The notes under the pieces are model-generated. The model was not told the DNA's origin, searched no databases, and worked only from the letters and a program-made list of their open reading frames with translations. The position numbers and the translations under genes were made by a program. 64,000 nucleotides of DNA from Moraxella macacae 0408225 (GTDB taxonomy: Bacteria > Pseudomonadota > Gammaproteobacteria > Pseudomonadales > Moraxellaceae): the NCBI RefSeq assembly GCF_000320365.1, contig NZ_ANIN01000001.1:620001-684000 (forward strand), written 5' to 3'. Each line of letters starts with the position of its first letter. Positions within the stretch are counted from its first letter, which is position 1. This document shows positions 1-8,226 of the stretch, piece after piece.

Positions 1-1050
1 TCCATTGGCTCTACGCACCACGCGATCTTTTTCATCACCAAACGCGGTAGATTTAAACCACAAATTACCGTCTTTTTCATATAAATAGCCGCGTTCATTG
101 AGTGTTTCTAACGCAGGCAAAACCGCATCTTGAATGGATTTTTCGCTAAACCATTTGTCAAAATGTACGTTAAAATCAGCCAAATCATCTTGAATATCAC
201 TTAAAATACTGTAAAGGCTTTTTTCATGAAAAATGCGATAATTATCCCCCAAATGAGTTTTGGCATTGTCAATCAAGCCATCAATATGGGCTTCTTTATC
301 ACCTGATATGGGTGTTTTTTTGCCATCTTGTTCACCAAAAATTACATCACTTGGTACATCTTTGACAAAATCTTGCCAAGTTGTCTTTAGTTTATCTGAA
401 AACTCTTGGTAGATGGTTTTAGCAATTTCTTTGATATAATCACCGCGATAACCATTGACAGGGAATACAATCGTCTCACCACACAGCTCTAGATAACGGA
501 TATAGACACTTGTTGCCAAAATATCCATTTGTCGCCCTGCATCATTGACATAATATTCACGTCCAACTTGATAACCGACCGCTTCAAGCAAATTTGCCAC
601 ACTCATGCCAAACGCCGCTCCACGACCATGTCCGACGTGTAGGCTTGAGGTTGGATTTGCTGACACGAATTCCACTTGAATTTTTTTGCCAACAAAAGCC
701 TGACTTGTGCCAAAATCACCTTTTTGTTGCATAATGGCATCAAGCACTGCAAAACGAGCATTGCTGTCTAAGAAAAAATTGATAAATCCCGCACCTGCAA
801 TTTCTACTTTGGCAATATCTGGGTGTTTTGGCAACAAGGCTACAATTTTTTCGGCAAGTTCGCGCGGTTTTATGCCTGATATTTTGGACGCCACCATTGC
901 CAAATTACTGGCAAAATCGCCGTAAGCCTGATCTTTGGTGCGATTAATTTGACTGTTGTTTTGCCAATCGATGGGTAAAACATTATCGGCTTTTAAACGT
1001 TCAATCACAAAATTTAAGGATTGTTCAATTGCAGGAATTTGTTCGGACAT
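1..1050 (-). CDS. argS: Arginyl-tRNA synthetase, N-terminal part (cut by window edge)
   Basis: Charges tRNA-Arg with arginine (class I aminoacyl-tRNA synthetase, cytoplasm). The 350 visible codons start at the ATG at 1050 (MSEQIPAIEQSL) and run off the left edge. The N-terminal Add1-type domain is followed by the class I HIGH signature in the form SSLHVGHGRG at about residues 135-144, preceded by VEFVSANPT, which is characteristic of ArgRS. The C-terminal half with the KMSKS-like loop and anticodon-binding domain lies outside the window. It is transcribed away from the DUF2788/cmoA pair, sharing a 255 bp upstream region. No defects are seen in the visible part. Confidence 0.96.
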   Translation of the reverse strand, partial: MSEQIPAIEQSLNFVIERLKADNVLPIDWQNNSQINRTKDQAYGDFASNLAMVASKISGIKPRELAEKIVALLPKHPDIAKVEIAGAGFINFFLDSNARFAVLDAIMQQKGDFGTSQAFVGKKIQVEFVSANPTSSLHVGHGRGAAFGMSVANLLEAVGYQVGREYYVNDAGRQMDILATSVYIRYLELCGETIVFPVNGYRGDYIKEIAKTIYQEFSDKLKTTWQDFVKDVPSDVIFGEQDGKKTPISGDKEAHIDGLIDNAKTHLGDNYRIFHEKSLYSILSDIQDDLADFNVHFDKWFSEKSIQDAVLPALETLNERGYLYEKDGNLWFKSTAFGDEKDRVVRRANG

Positions 1051-1305
1051 TGTTTTTCTCTTTTAAAAATGAAGTTATGGGTAAGCTATGGTAAAAAACT
1101 GTTCTAAAAACCGTTCTAAAAATTTATAAAAGTTTAATTGATTAGATTATACCAAATAACATCATTTTTTCGCTAAAAATTTGTCTTTTTTTGCCATGTT
1201 TTTGCAAGTTTTTATTGGCTTTTGTGCAATTATCTTAACCTATTTTTAAGCAGTTTGGCTGTTTTTAAGTTATAATAGGTAAAATCTAAGATAAAAGGTG
1301 GGGTT

Positions 1306-1524
1306 ATGTTTGTACTTGTGTCTAACGAAACGATTACCAAAATGGGCATGTATGTATTGTTGCCGATATTTATTGGATTTTTGTTTTTTATCATGTGGGA
1401 TCTGTCCAAAAAAAATGATGCAGGCAAACAGGGCACTTTTTGGATTTTTATTGCACTGGGCGGTGGGTTTTTTGGTTTTTTAATCAAGGTTGTGATTGAG
1501 TGGTATTTTGGGCGTACACTATGA
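1306..1524 (+). CDS. Small DUF2788-type inner-membrane protein
   Basis: A 72-residue protein with two predicted membrane helices (about residues 14-31 and 45-64) separated by the short charged loop [12 protein letters not shown]. The MWDL-K-(S/N)-AG pattern is what I recall for the DUF2788 family of Pseudomonas and Acinetobacter, whose function is unknown. An AGGTGGGG Shine-Dalgarno lies just upstream at about 1295-1302. The stop overlaps the ATG of cmoA (ATGA at 1521-1524), so the two are probably translationally coupled. Function cannot be assigned. Confidence 0.75.
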   Translation: MFVLVSNETITKMGMYVLLPIFIGFLFFIMWDLSKKNDAGKQGTFWIFIALGGGFFGFLIKVVIEWYFGRTL

Positions 1525-2276
1525 ACCATGATATGCTGTTTACCACACCGCTTGATAAATTTGCACGTTTTAGTTTTGATGAGCAAGTGGTTGCTTGTTT
1601 TCCTGATATGATACGTCGCAGTGTGCCAGGTTATGGGCAAATGCTTGCTATGTTGCCAATTTTTGCTCGCCGTCATTGTGCATTTCGCCAAGAAAATGAT
1701 GAGGGTGGGCGTGTTAGCCGTGTATATGATTTGGGAACTTCGCTTGGAGCGGTAAGTTTTGTGTTGGCAGGTGAATTTGATAAAAAAGATTTACAAATCA
1801 AGGCGGTGGATATATCATCTCCGATGATTGACAAGGCTAAAGCACTAATGAATGAACATTATCCAAAACATGACATTCATTTTATTTGTGCGGATATTTG
1901 TCATATTGATTTATTGCCGTGCGATATGATTGTTTTAAATTTAACCTTACAATTTTTATCACCTGATGTGCGTTTATCGGTTTTACAAAAATGCTATCAT
2001 GCACTTGCTAAGGGCGGTGTCTTAATTTTAACCGAAAAAACCCACTTAACCGATGAACAATTTGATGCATGGCGCGTGGAGCGGTATTATGATTTTAAAC
2101 GTGCCAATGGTTATAGCGAATTAGAGATCAGTGCCAAAAGAAATGCCCTTGAAAATGTACTTATGACTGATACGCTAGAATTGCATCATGAACGCTTAAA
2201 ACAAGCAGGATTTGACAGCAGTTTAACTTGGTTTATGTTTTTAAATTTTGCATCGGTTGTGGCTTTTAAGCGATGA
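1521..2276 (+). CDS. cmoA: Carboxy-S-adenosyl-L-methionine synthase
   Basis: Converts S-adenosylmethionine and prephenate to carboxy-SAM, used by CmoB to make the uridine-5-oxyacetic acid wobble modification of tRNAs. The protein has the family N-terminus ([20 protein letters not shown]) and the SAM-binding motif I region [12 protein letters not shown], then a class I methyltransferase fold to the end; about 251 residues, the normal length. I start it at ATG 1521, which overlaps the stop of the upstream DUF2788 gene, rather than at an in-frame GTG at 1500. No cmoB is seen nearby. A strong terminator follows at 2326-2358. Confidence 0.93.
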   Translation: MNHDMLFTTPLDKFARFSFDEQVVACFPDMIRRSVPGYGQMLAMLPIFARRHCAFRQENDEGGRVSRVYDLGTSLGAVSFVLAGEFDKKDLQIKAVDISSPMIDKAKALMNEHYPKHDIHFICADICHIDLLPCDMIVLNLTLQFLSPDVRLSVLQKCYHALAKGGVLILTEKTHLTDEQFDAWRVERYYDFKRANGYSELEISAKRNALENVLMTDTLELHHERLKQAGFDSSLTWFMFLNFASVVAFKR

Positions 2277-2325
2277 GTGTTTGTTATTGAGAATGTTGTT
2301 GTTGAGAATGTTTTGGTTATTAAAT

Positions 2326-2358
2326 AAAAAACCCCAATCAATATTGACTGGGGTTTTT
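2326..2358. terminator. Bidirectional rho-independent terminator between cmoA and gltA
   Basis: The arms CCCCAATCA (2332-2340) and TGACTGGGG (2345-2353) form a 9 bp stem with one mismatch and an ATAT loop, flanked by an A-run on the left and a T-run on the right. It can therefore terminate the convergent cmoA and gltA transcripts in both directions. Confidence 0.88.
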
Positions 2359-2427
2359 GTTATGGCTTTAAAGCTACTATGTTTTAAAGCTACTTGTTTT
2401 AAAGCCGCTATGTATGTTTTAAAGCGA

Positions 2428-3723
2428 TCATTTGCGTTTGTCAACTGCGACAAAATCACGTTGTTTTTCGCCGGTGTAAAGCTGACGCGGACGCCCGATT
2501 TTGTGTGGTGCAGCGTGCATTTCTAGCCAGTGGCTGATCCAACCTGAGGTACGAGCCAATGCAAAGATGACGGTAAACATTGAGGTTGGAATACCGATTG
2601 CTTTTAGGATTATGCCAGAGTAGAAATCTACGTTTGGATACAGGTTGCGTTCTTTGAAATAGGTGTCGCTTAGGGCGATTTGTTCAAGTTTCATCGCAAG
2701 CTCAAGTTGTGGATCTTTAATACCAAGCTCACCCAGTACTTCATCACAAGTTTCTTTCATAACTTTGGCACGCGGATCAAAATTTTTGTAAACACGATGT
2801 CCAAAGCCCATGAGTTTGACTTCTTTGCGTTTTACTTTTTCCATAAACTCTTCAACGTGTTCCACGCTTCCGATCTCATCGAGCATTTTTAACACGGCTT
2901 CATTTGCACCACCGTGGGCAGGCCCCCACAAGGCTGCAATACCCGCTGAAATACACGCATATGGATTTGCTCCTGTTGAACCAACCAAACGCACGGTAGA
3001 AGTTGATGCGTTTTGCTCGTGATCGGCGTGTAGCGTGAAAATTTTATCCATTGCTTTGGCGTGGATTGGGTTTACTTTATAGTTGACATCGGCAGGGGTT
3101 GCAAACATCATGTAAAGGAAGTTTTCAGCGTAGCTTAAGTCATTGCGTGGATAAGTGAACGGTTGGCCTTGGCTGTATTTATAAGACATCGCTGCTATGG
3201 TTGGTACTTTTGAAATCAAGCGAATTGCGGTATATTCACGGTGATCTTGTTTGCTTACGTCAAGGTTGTTGTGATAAAACGCTGACAACGCACCCATAAC
3301 CCCAACCATAATTGCCATTGGATGGGCATCACGGCGAAAACCTTCAAAAAATTTACGCAACTGATCGTTTACCATAGAATGTTTGCGGATTTTGTTATAA
3401 AAATCGGCTTTTTGTTCAGCATTTGGCAAATCACCATGAATGAGTGCATAAGCCACTTCTAGGTATTCAGCATTGCCTGCCAATTGTTCAATTGGATAGC
3501 CACGGTGTAACAAAATGCCTTTATCACCATCAATAAAGGTGATTTTTGACTCGGTAGAGGCGGTTACCATAAAGCCTGGATCAAATGACCAAAAACCTTC
3601 ATCTTGTAATGCTTTGGTTTCAACGACCGGATTTCCTAATGTGCCTTCATGGACAGGCAATTCGTATTCTTTACCATTAACGCTCAATGTTACTTTTTTT
3701 TCTGTTGCTTTGTTCTCTGACAT
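2428..3723 (-). CDS. gltA: Citrate synthase (type II, hexameric)
   Basis: Condenses oxaloacetate and acetyl-CoA to citrate, the entry step of the TCA cycle. The 431-residue length and the N-terminal beta domain ([20 protein letters not shown]) fit the NADH-sensitive Gram-negative type. Visible motifs include the flavodoxin-independent core [18 protein letters not shown] with its catalytic histidine, [20 protein letters not shown], and [10 protein letters not shown] near the N-terminus. It is divergent from sdhC across a 648 bp AT-rich gap, the arrangement usual in Moraxellaceae. Four copies of a TTTTAAAGC-like word lie just downstream (about 2364-2425). Confidence 0.97.
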   Translation of the reverse strand: MSENKATEKKVTLSVNGKEYELPVHEGTLGNPVVETKALQDEGFWSFDPGFMVTASTESKITFIDGDKGILLHRGYPIEQLAGNAEYLEVAYALIHGDLPNAEQKADFYNKIRKHSMVNDQLRKFFEGFRRDAHPMAIMVGVMGALSAFYHNNLDVSKQDHREYTAIRLISKVPTIAAMSYKYSQGQPFTYPRNDLSYAENFLYMMFATPADVNYKVNPIHAKAMDKIFTLHADHEQNASTSTVRLVGSTGANPYACISAGIAALWGPAHGGANEAVLKMLDEIGSVEHVEEFMEKVKRKEVKLMGFGHRVYKNFDPRAKVMKETCDEVLGELGIKDPQLELAMKLEQIALSDTYFKERNLYPNVDFYSGIILKAIGIPTSMFTVIFALARTSGWISHWLEMHAAPHKIGRPRQLYTGEKQRDFVAVDKRK

Positions 3724-4371
3724 ACATTCCTCGCAGATTGTTTTGTTTTGAATGAAGCCAACATTTATTAACCAAACTAAAAAGTTTGGATATCCTTTTT
3801 ATCAAAATAATGTTGGCAGTTGGATATAACGATATTTGCTATATTAACAGCATTTTGATAGAAAAGTAAAAGATTTTTTTTGAAAATTAAGCCAAAAATG
3901 GTAAATTTTGTTAAAAATTAGACTTTTGTTGGCTATTTTAATAAGTTTAAAAAATAATAATTATTTTTTAAATAAATATATGTAAAAATTTTAAGTTTTT
4001 TGCGGTTTTTGTTTGTGTTTATAACTAAAGCCTTTTATAATTAACAAAATTTTAATTGGTGGCTAGCTTTGCTATCAATCGGCTATTGATGATTTATTTT
4101 TATATTAACTATTTTTTTAGGTTAAATGAGTGAAATATAAAGATAAGTTATTAGTGGCTTTTTGTCTGTTTTAAGATCCTTTAATAAAAATAAACAGTTG
4201 CGTTGTTTTGATGATTTTTTTAAAAGATGGTATTAAAACACAAACGATAGAGCGATAGTAAAAAGAGCGATAGTAAAAAGAGCGATAGCAAAGTACGCTA
4301 GCTATTCCTTTCATGAAGATTTTTTGTGCCTGCTGGGATTTTGGTGCAAAGATCATAACGACAAATAAAGG
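3724..4371. promoter_or_regulatory. gltA-sdhC divergent upstream region
   Basis: A 648 bp, very AT-rich gap with no credible gene. It must carry promoters for gltA (leftward) and the sdh operon (rightward). A TATAAT at 4036-4041 could be an sdh -10 box, but its -35 match is poor, so I do not call exact promoters. A 15 bp tandem repeat lies at 4251-4289. Confidence 0.55.
4251..4289. repeat. 15 bp tandem repeat, 2.6 copies
   Basis: The unit AGCGATAGTAAAAAG is present at 4251-4265 and 4266-4280, with a third partial copy at 4281-4289. It lies about 85 bp upstream of sdhC, within the probable leader or promoter region. Confidence 0.9.
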
Positions 4372-4764
4372 ATGCCCGCTGTGAAAAGCAACCGAAGACC
4401 TGTTGTGTTACCATTAAGTCATGTGATTGAGGTGAATTCAAAAAACCCCATTGCAATGGCTTCCATTACCCACCGTGTGTCGGGTATTGTGTTATTTTTG
4501 TTAGTGCCTGTGGTGTTGTGGATTTTTCAGACATCGCTTGCAACCCCAGAGGGTTTTGAGCAGATTTTTAGCAATGTGCTGGTAAAACTGTTGGCGTGGG
4601 TATTTGTGGCTGCACTTGGTTATCATTTTGTGATGGGTGTGAAGCATTTATTAGCCGATATGGGCTTGAATGAAGAGTTAAAAAGCGGTCGTACAGCGAC
4701 TATCATTGGCTTTGTGCTTGCAGCTATTTGGGTTGTGGGTTCATTTGTATGGGTGATGTTCTGA
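4372..4764 (+). CDS. sdhC: Succinate dehydrogenase cytochrome b556 subunit
   Basis: Membrane anchor of complex II; with SdhD it binds heme b and ubiquinone and anchors SdhAB. The protein has three hydrophobic helices and the family motif SITHRVSG (heme/quinone region) at about residues 31-38, with the conserved LxxxxGxxHL-type HFVMGVKHLLAD later. ATG 4372 gives the MPAVKSNR start that I recall for relatives, but its Shine-Dalgarno spacing is short; a GTG at 4381 is better placed behind the AAAGGA at 4367-4372, so the start is uncertain by three codons. The stop overlaps the sdhD start. Confidence 0.94.
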   Translation: MPAVKSNRRPVVLPLSHVIEVNSKNPIAMASITHRVSGIVLFLLVPVVLWIFQTSLATPEGFEQIFSNVLVKLLAWVFVAALGYHFVMGVKHLLADMGLNEELKSGRTATIIGFVLAAIWVVGSFVWVMF

Positions 4765-5099
4765 TGAAAAGTGCAACAGGTTTAACTGGCTCAGGCTCGC
4801 GTGATTGGGTCGTGCAACGTATTAGTGCAGTGGTTTTGGGTGTGTATGCACTCGTGATGCTTGGGTGGTTTTTAACTCATCAACCAACGTTTGAGTTATG
4901 GCGTGGCTTTATGTTAAGTTTGCCAATGCGTCTGTTTACTTTGCTTGCGATGTTGTCTTTAGTGGGACATGCGTGGGTTGGTATGTGGACGGTTTGGACC
5001 GACTATATTAAGTCAGGTGGATTGCGTTTTGTGCTTCAGTCAGCGATGATTATTGCAGTTATCGTGTATTTGTTTTGGGGCGTGATGATTTTCTTTTAA
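4764..5099 (+). CDS. sdhD: Succinate dehydrogenase hydrophobic membrane anchor subunit
   Basis: Second membrane anchor of complex II, 111 residues. It starts with the family sequence SATGLTGSGSRDWVVQRISA, followed by three membrane helices and a HAWVGMWTVWTDYIK segment that carries the heme-ligand histidine region. I start at ATG 4764, which overlaps the sdhC stop (TGATG), rather than at an upstream in-frame start inside sdhC. This overlap suggests translational coupling. Confidence 0.94.
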   Translation: MKSATGLTGSGSRDWVVQRISAVVLGVYALVMLGWFLTHQPTFELWRGFMLSLPMRLFTLLAMLSLVGHAWVGMWTVWTDYIKSGGLRFVLQSAMIIAVIVYLFWGVMIFF

Positions 5100-5196
5100 T
5101 TTTTAACAATCAAAAATTTAAGAAAATTTTTATCCATTTCGTAATTTATCATGTTTGTTAACATTTAGATAAAAAAATAACTTAGGAAGTTTAGCA

Positions 5197-7053
5197 ATGG
5201 CTACAACACAAGATAATACCATTAGCAATATCCAAACGCTAAATTTTGATGCAGTCATCGTTGGTGGCGGTGGTTCGGGCATGCGTGCATCATTACAGTT
5301 GGCTCGTGGCGGTATGAATGTCGCTGTTTTAACCAAGGTTTTTCCCACGCGTAGTCATACGGTAGCAGCTCAAGGCGGTATCGGTGCATCGCTTGGAAAT
5401 ATGAGTGAAGATAATTGGCATTTTCATTTTTATGACACGATTAAAGGTTCTGACTGGCTTGGCGATCAAGATGCCATTGAATATATGTGTCGCGAAGCAC
5501 CAAAAGTTGTGTATGAACTAGAACATATGGGCATGCCTTTTGATCGCAATGCTGATGGTACGATTTACCAGCGGCCGTTTGGAGGGCATACAGCCAATTA
5601 TGGTGAAAAAGCGGTGCAACGCGCGTGTGCAGCGGCTGACCGTACAGGACATGCGTTGTTACACACGCTTTATCAAAAAAATCTGGAGCAAGGCACGCAA
5701 TTTTTTATTGAGTGGATTGCACTGGATTTGGTAAAAGATGAAGATGGTAACATTAACGGCGTGATTGCATTGGAACAAGAAACAGGTCGCATTGCAGTGT
5801 TTCAGTCAAAAACAACCGTATTGGCAACAGGTGGAGCAGGGCGTATTTTTGCAGCCTCAACCAACGCTTTTATTAACACAGGCGACGGTTTAGGCATGGC
5901 AGTGCGTGCAGGCATTCCTTTACAAGATATGGAATTTTGGCAATTTCACCCAACAGGCGTGGCAGGGGCAGGCGTGTTATTAACCGAGGGTTGTCGCGGC
6001 GAGGGTGCGTTATTGCGTAACAAAGACGGTGAGGCGTTTATGGAGCGTTATGCTCCAACGTTAAAAGATTTGGCGCCGCGCGATTTTGTTTCGCGTTCAA
6101 TGGACCAAGAAATTAAAGAGGGGCGTGGCTGTGGACCAAATGGTGATTATGTTGTGCTTGACATGACGCATTTGGGTGCAGAAACCATTATGAAACGCTT
6201 GCCCTCGGTTTATGAAATTGGTAAAAACTTTGCCAATGTGGATATTACCAAAGAGCCGATCCCGGTTGTGCCAACCATTCACTATCAAATGGGCGGTATT
6301 CCAACCAACATTCACGGACAAGTGGTTAAGCCTAATCTTGAAGCAGGTACGGATTCAGATGGTTTATATGCCGAACAAACCATTGTGAAAGGTTTATATG
6401 CGATCGGTGAGTGTTCTTGTGTGTCGGTACATGGTGCTAACCGTTTGGGTACAAATTCATTGCTTGATTTGGTGGTATTTGGGCGTGCAGCCGGACAACA
6501 CATTATTGATGAATTTCACGCCAGCGATCGTTCAGCGTACAAGCCTTTGGCACCAAATGTATTGGAAAAAACCTTAGCACGCATTCAAAAACTTGAAGCG
6601 GACAAAGCCGATGGTTTAAATGCACAAGAAGTTGCCGATGAAATTCGTCGCACCATGCAACAACACGCAGGCGTGTTTCGTACCCAAGCATCAATGGACG
6701 AGGGTGTCAAAAAAATCTTAGCATTAGAAGAAAAAGTCAATCGCGTGCAATTGCTTGATAAATCTCAAGTATTTAACACAGCTCGCATTGAAGCGTTAGA
6801 AGTTGCCAATCTTTACGAGGTAGCAAAAGCAACCATGATTTCGGCATCGCTGCGTCAAGAGTGTCGCGGTGCTCACACTGTGGTTGATTATGAACGCCCA
6901 GCTGATGACAATTACGCACCGCTTGGACGCAATGACCATGAATGGATGAAACACACGCTTTGGTATTCCGAGGGCAATAAGGTCATTTATAAGCCTGTGC
7001 GCAAGTGTCCTTTGACGGCAGATTACGTTGAGCCAAAAGTTCGTACGTTCTAG
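5197..7053 (+). CDS. sdhA: Succinate dehydrogenase flavoprotein subunit
   Basis: Catalytic subunit that oxidises succinate to fumarate with covalently bound FAD. The dinucleotide motif VIVGGGGSGMRASL is at about residues 20-33. The FAD-attachment histidine lies in TRSHTVAAQGGI (H54), and the substrate-site HPTG and RGEGALLRN-type motifs are present. Length 618 is close to the usual 590-615. It lies 97 bp after sdhD, with an AGGAAG-type ribosome site. Confidence 0.97.
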   Translation: MATTQDNTISNIQTLNFDAVIVGGGGSGMRASLQLARGGMNVAVLTKVFPTRSHTVAAQGGIGASLGNMSEDNWHFHFYDTIKGSDWLGDQDAIEYMCREAPKVVYELEHMGMPFDRNADGTIYQRPFGGHTANYGEKAVQRACAAADRTGHALLHTLYQKNLEQGTQFFIEWIALDLVKDEDGNINGVIALEQETGRIAVFQSKTTVLATGGAGRIFAASTNAFINTGDGLGMAVRAGIPLQDMEFWQFHPTGVAGAGVLLTEGCRGEGALLRNKDGEAFMERYAPTLKDLAPRDFVSRSMDQEIKEGRGCGPNGDYVVLDMTHLGAETIMKRLPSVYEIGKNFANVDITKEPIPVVPTIHYQMGGIPTNIHGQVVKPNLEAGTDSDGLYAEQTIVKGLYAIGECSCVSVHGANRLGTNSLLDLVVFGRAAGQHIIDEFHASDRSAYKPLAPNVLEKTLARIQKLEADKADGLNAQEVADEIRRTMQQHAGVFRTQASMDEGVKKILALEEKVNRVQLLDKSQVFNTARIEALEVANLYEVAKATMISASLRQECRGAHTVVDYERPADDNYAPLGRNDHEWMKHTLWYSEGNKVIYKPVRKCPLTADYVEPKVRTF

Positions 7054-7071
7054 TTGGATAACCCTTTACTA

Positions 7072-7095
7072 GGGGTAAAATGTTTTATCCCTTTT
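7072..7095 (+). other. Hairpin in the sdhA-sdhB gap
   Basis: GGGGTAAA (7072-7079) can pair with TTTATCCC (7084-7091, one G-T wobble) and is followed by TTTT. It lies between sdhA and sdhB and could act as a weak attenuator or an mRNA-stabilising stem. The T-run is short, so I do not call it a full terminator. Confidence 0.4.
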
Positions 7096-7166
7096 ACCAA
7101 ATTTATCAAAATTAACTTAGCGAATTATTTATGAAAATTAAATAATAGCCAATGGAGTTTAGTAAT

Positions 7167-7877
7167 ATGAGCCGAGGCAAACGTATTATTGAGATTTTCC
7201 GCTACGACCCTGATAAGGACGCAGCACCAAGAATGCAAACTTACGAAATTGATCTGTTGGATTCAGATCGTATGTTGTTAGATGTGTTGGTTCGTTTAAA
7301 AAAAATGGACGAAACTTTAAGTTTTCGCCGTTCATGCCGTGAGGGTATTTGTGGTTCAGATGGTATGAATATTAACGGTAAAAATGGTTTATCGTGTTTG
7401 ATTAACATGAACACCTTGCCACAAAAAATCACCTTGCGTCCGCTACCGGGGTTGCCTGTTATCCGTGATTTGGTGGTGGATATGAATCAGTTTTATGCCC
7501 AATATGAAAAAGTACACCCATACTTGATTAACGATCAACCTGCACCACCAACCGAGCGGTTACAGTCGCCTGAAGATCGTGAAAAATTAAATGGCCTATA
7601 CGAATGCATTTTGTGTGCGTGCTGTTCAACCTCTTGCCCTTCATTTTGGTGGAATCCTGACAAATTCTTAGGGCCATCAGCGTTGTTACACAGCTACCGT
7701 TTTATTATTGACAGCCGTGATACCAATGTGGCACAGCGTTTAGCAGATTTGGACGATCCGTTTAGCTTATTTCGTTGTCGCGGAATTATGAACTGCGTGA
7801 ACGTATGTCCAAAAGGCCTAAATCCAACCAAAGCAATTGGCCATATCCGCGGTATGTTGTTAAACCGTGCCGGCTAA
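7167..7877 (+). CDS. sdhB: Succinate dehydrogenase iron-sulfur subunit
   Basis: Transfers electrons from FAD to quinone through three iron-sulfur clusters. The N-terminal plant-type ferredoxin domain shows CREGICGSDGMNING, ligand pattern for [2Fe-2S]. The C-terminal domain shows CILCACCSTSCPSFWW and CRGIMNCVNVCPKGLNP for the [4Fe-4S] and [3Fe-4S] clusters. I chose ATG 7167 (MSRGKRIIEI) because GGAG at 7154-7157 sits 9 nt upstream and relatives start there; an ATG five codons earlier (7152) overlaps that site. The protein is 236 residues. Confidence 0.97.
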   Translation: MSRGKRIIEIFRYDPDKDAAPRMQTYEIDLLDSDRMLLDVLVRLKKMDETLSFRRSCREGICGSDGMNINGKNGLSCLINMNTLPQKITLRPLPGLPVIRDLVVDMNQFYAQYEKVHPYLINDQPAPPTERLQSPEDREKLNGLYECILCACCSTSCPSFWWNPDKFLGPSALLHSYRFIIDSRDTNVAQRLADLDDPFSLFRCRGIMNCVNVCPKGLNPTKAIGHIRGMLLNRAG

Positions 7878-8226
7878 TTGCTAATTGCTGATTGTTAATT
7901 ACTAATTGTTAATTTAAATCAATGCAATGGTTTGGCAATTGATCCAATTGCGTGATGAATTGTTGCTATTTTAAGCACTTGACTGTTTTTTCAGTTGGGT
8001 GCTTTTGCATTTTTAATACAAAGTTTTAATATTAAAAATCAGCCATTTTGTTGTTAGAAATGTTATAATACATTCATTTTATGATTTTTAGTGTTTTTTA
8101 CAAAAATTTTACTAAAAATTGTTGATAAACATGCACCAAAATTATGCACGCGATGGAATGGGTAATATGTGTGTTTTGTATTACCGATTGTAAAGTTTAA
8201 ATAAACAGAAAATAAAGAGTACGATA
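7878..8226. promoter_or_regulatory. sdhB-sucA intergenic region
   Basis: A 349 bp AT-rich gap without a credible gene. Its first 40 bp are repeats of CTAATTG/GTTAATT-like words (about 7874-7915). A TATAAT at 8064-8069 is a possible -10 element for sucA, but there is no good -35 at the right distance, so sucA may have its own promoter without this being shown. Confidence 0.45.
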
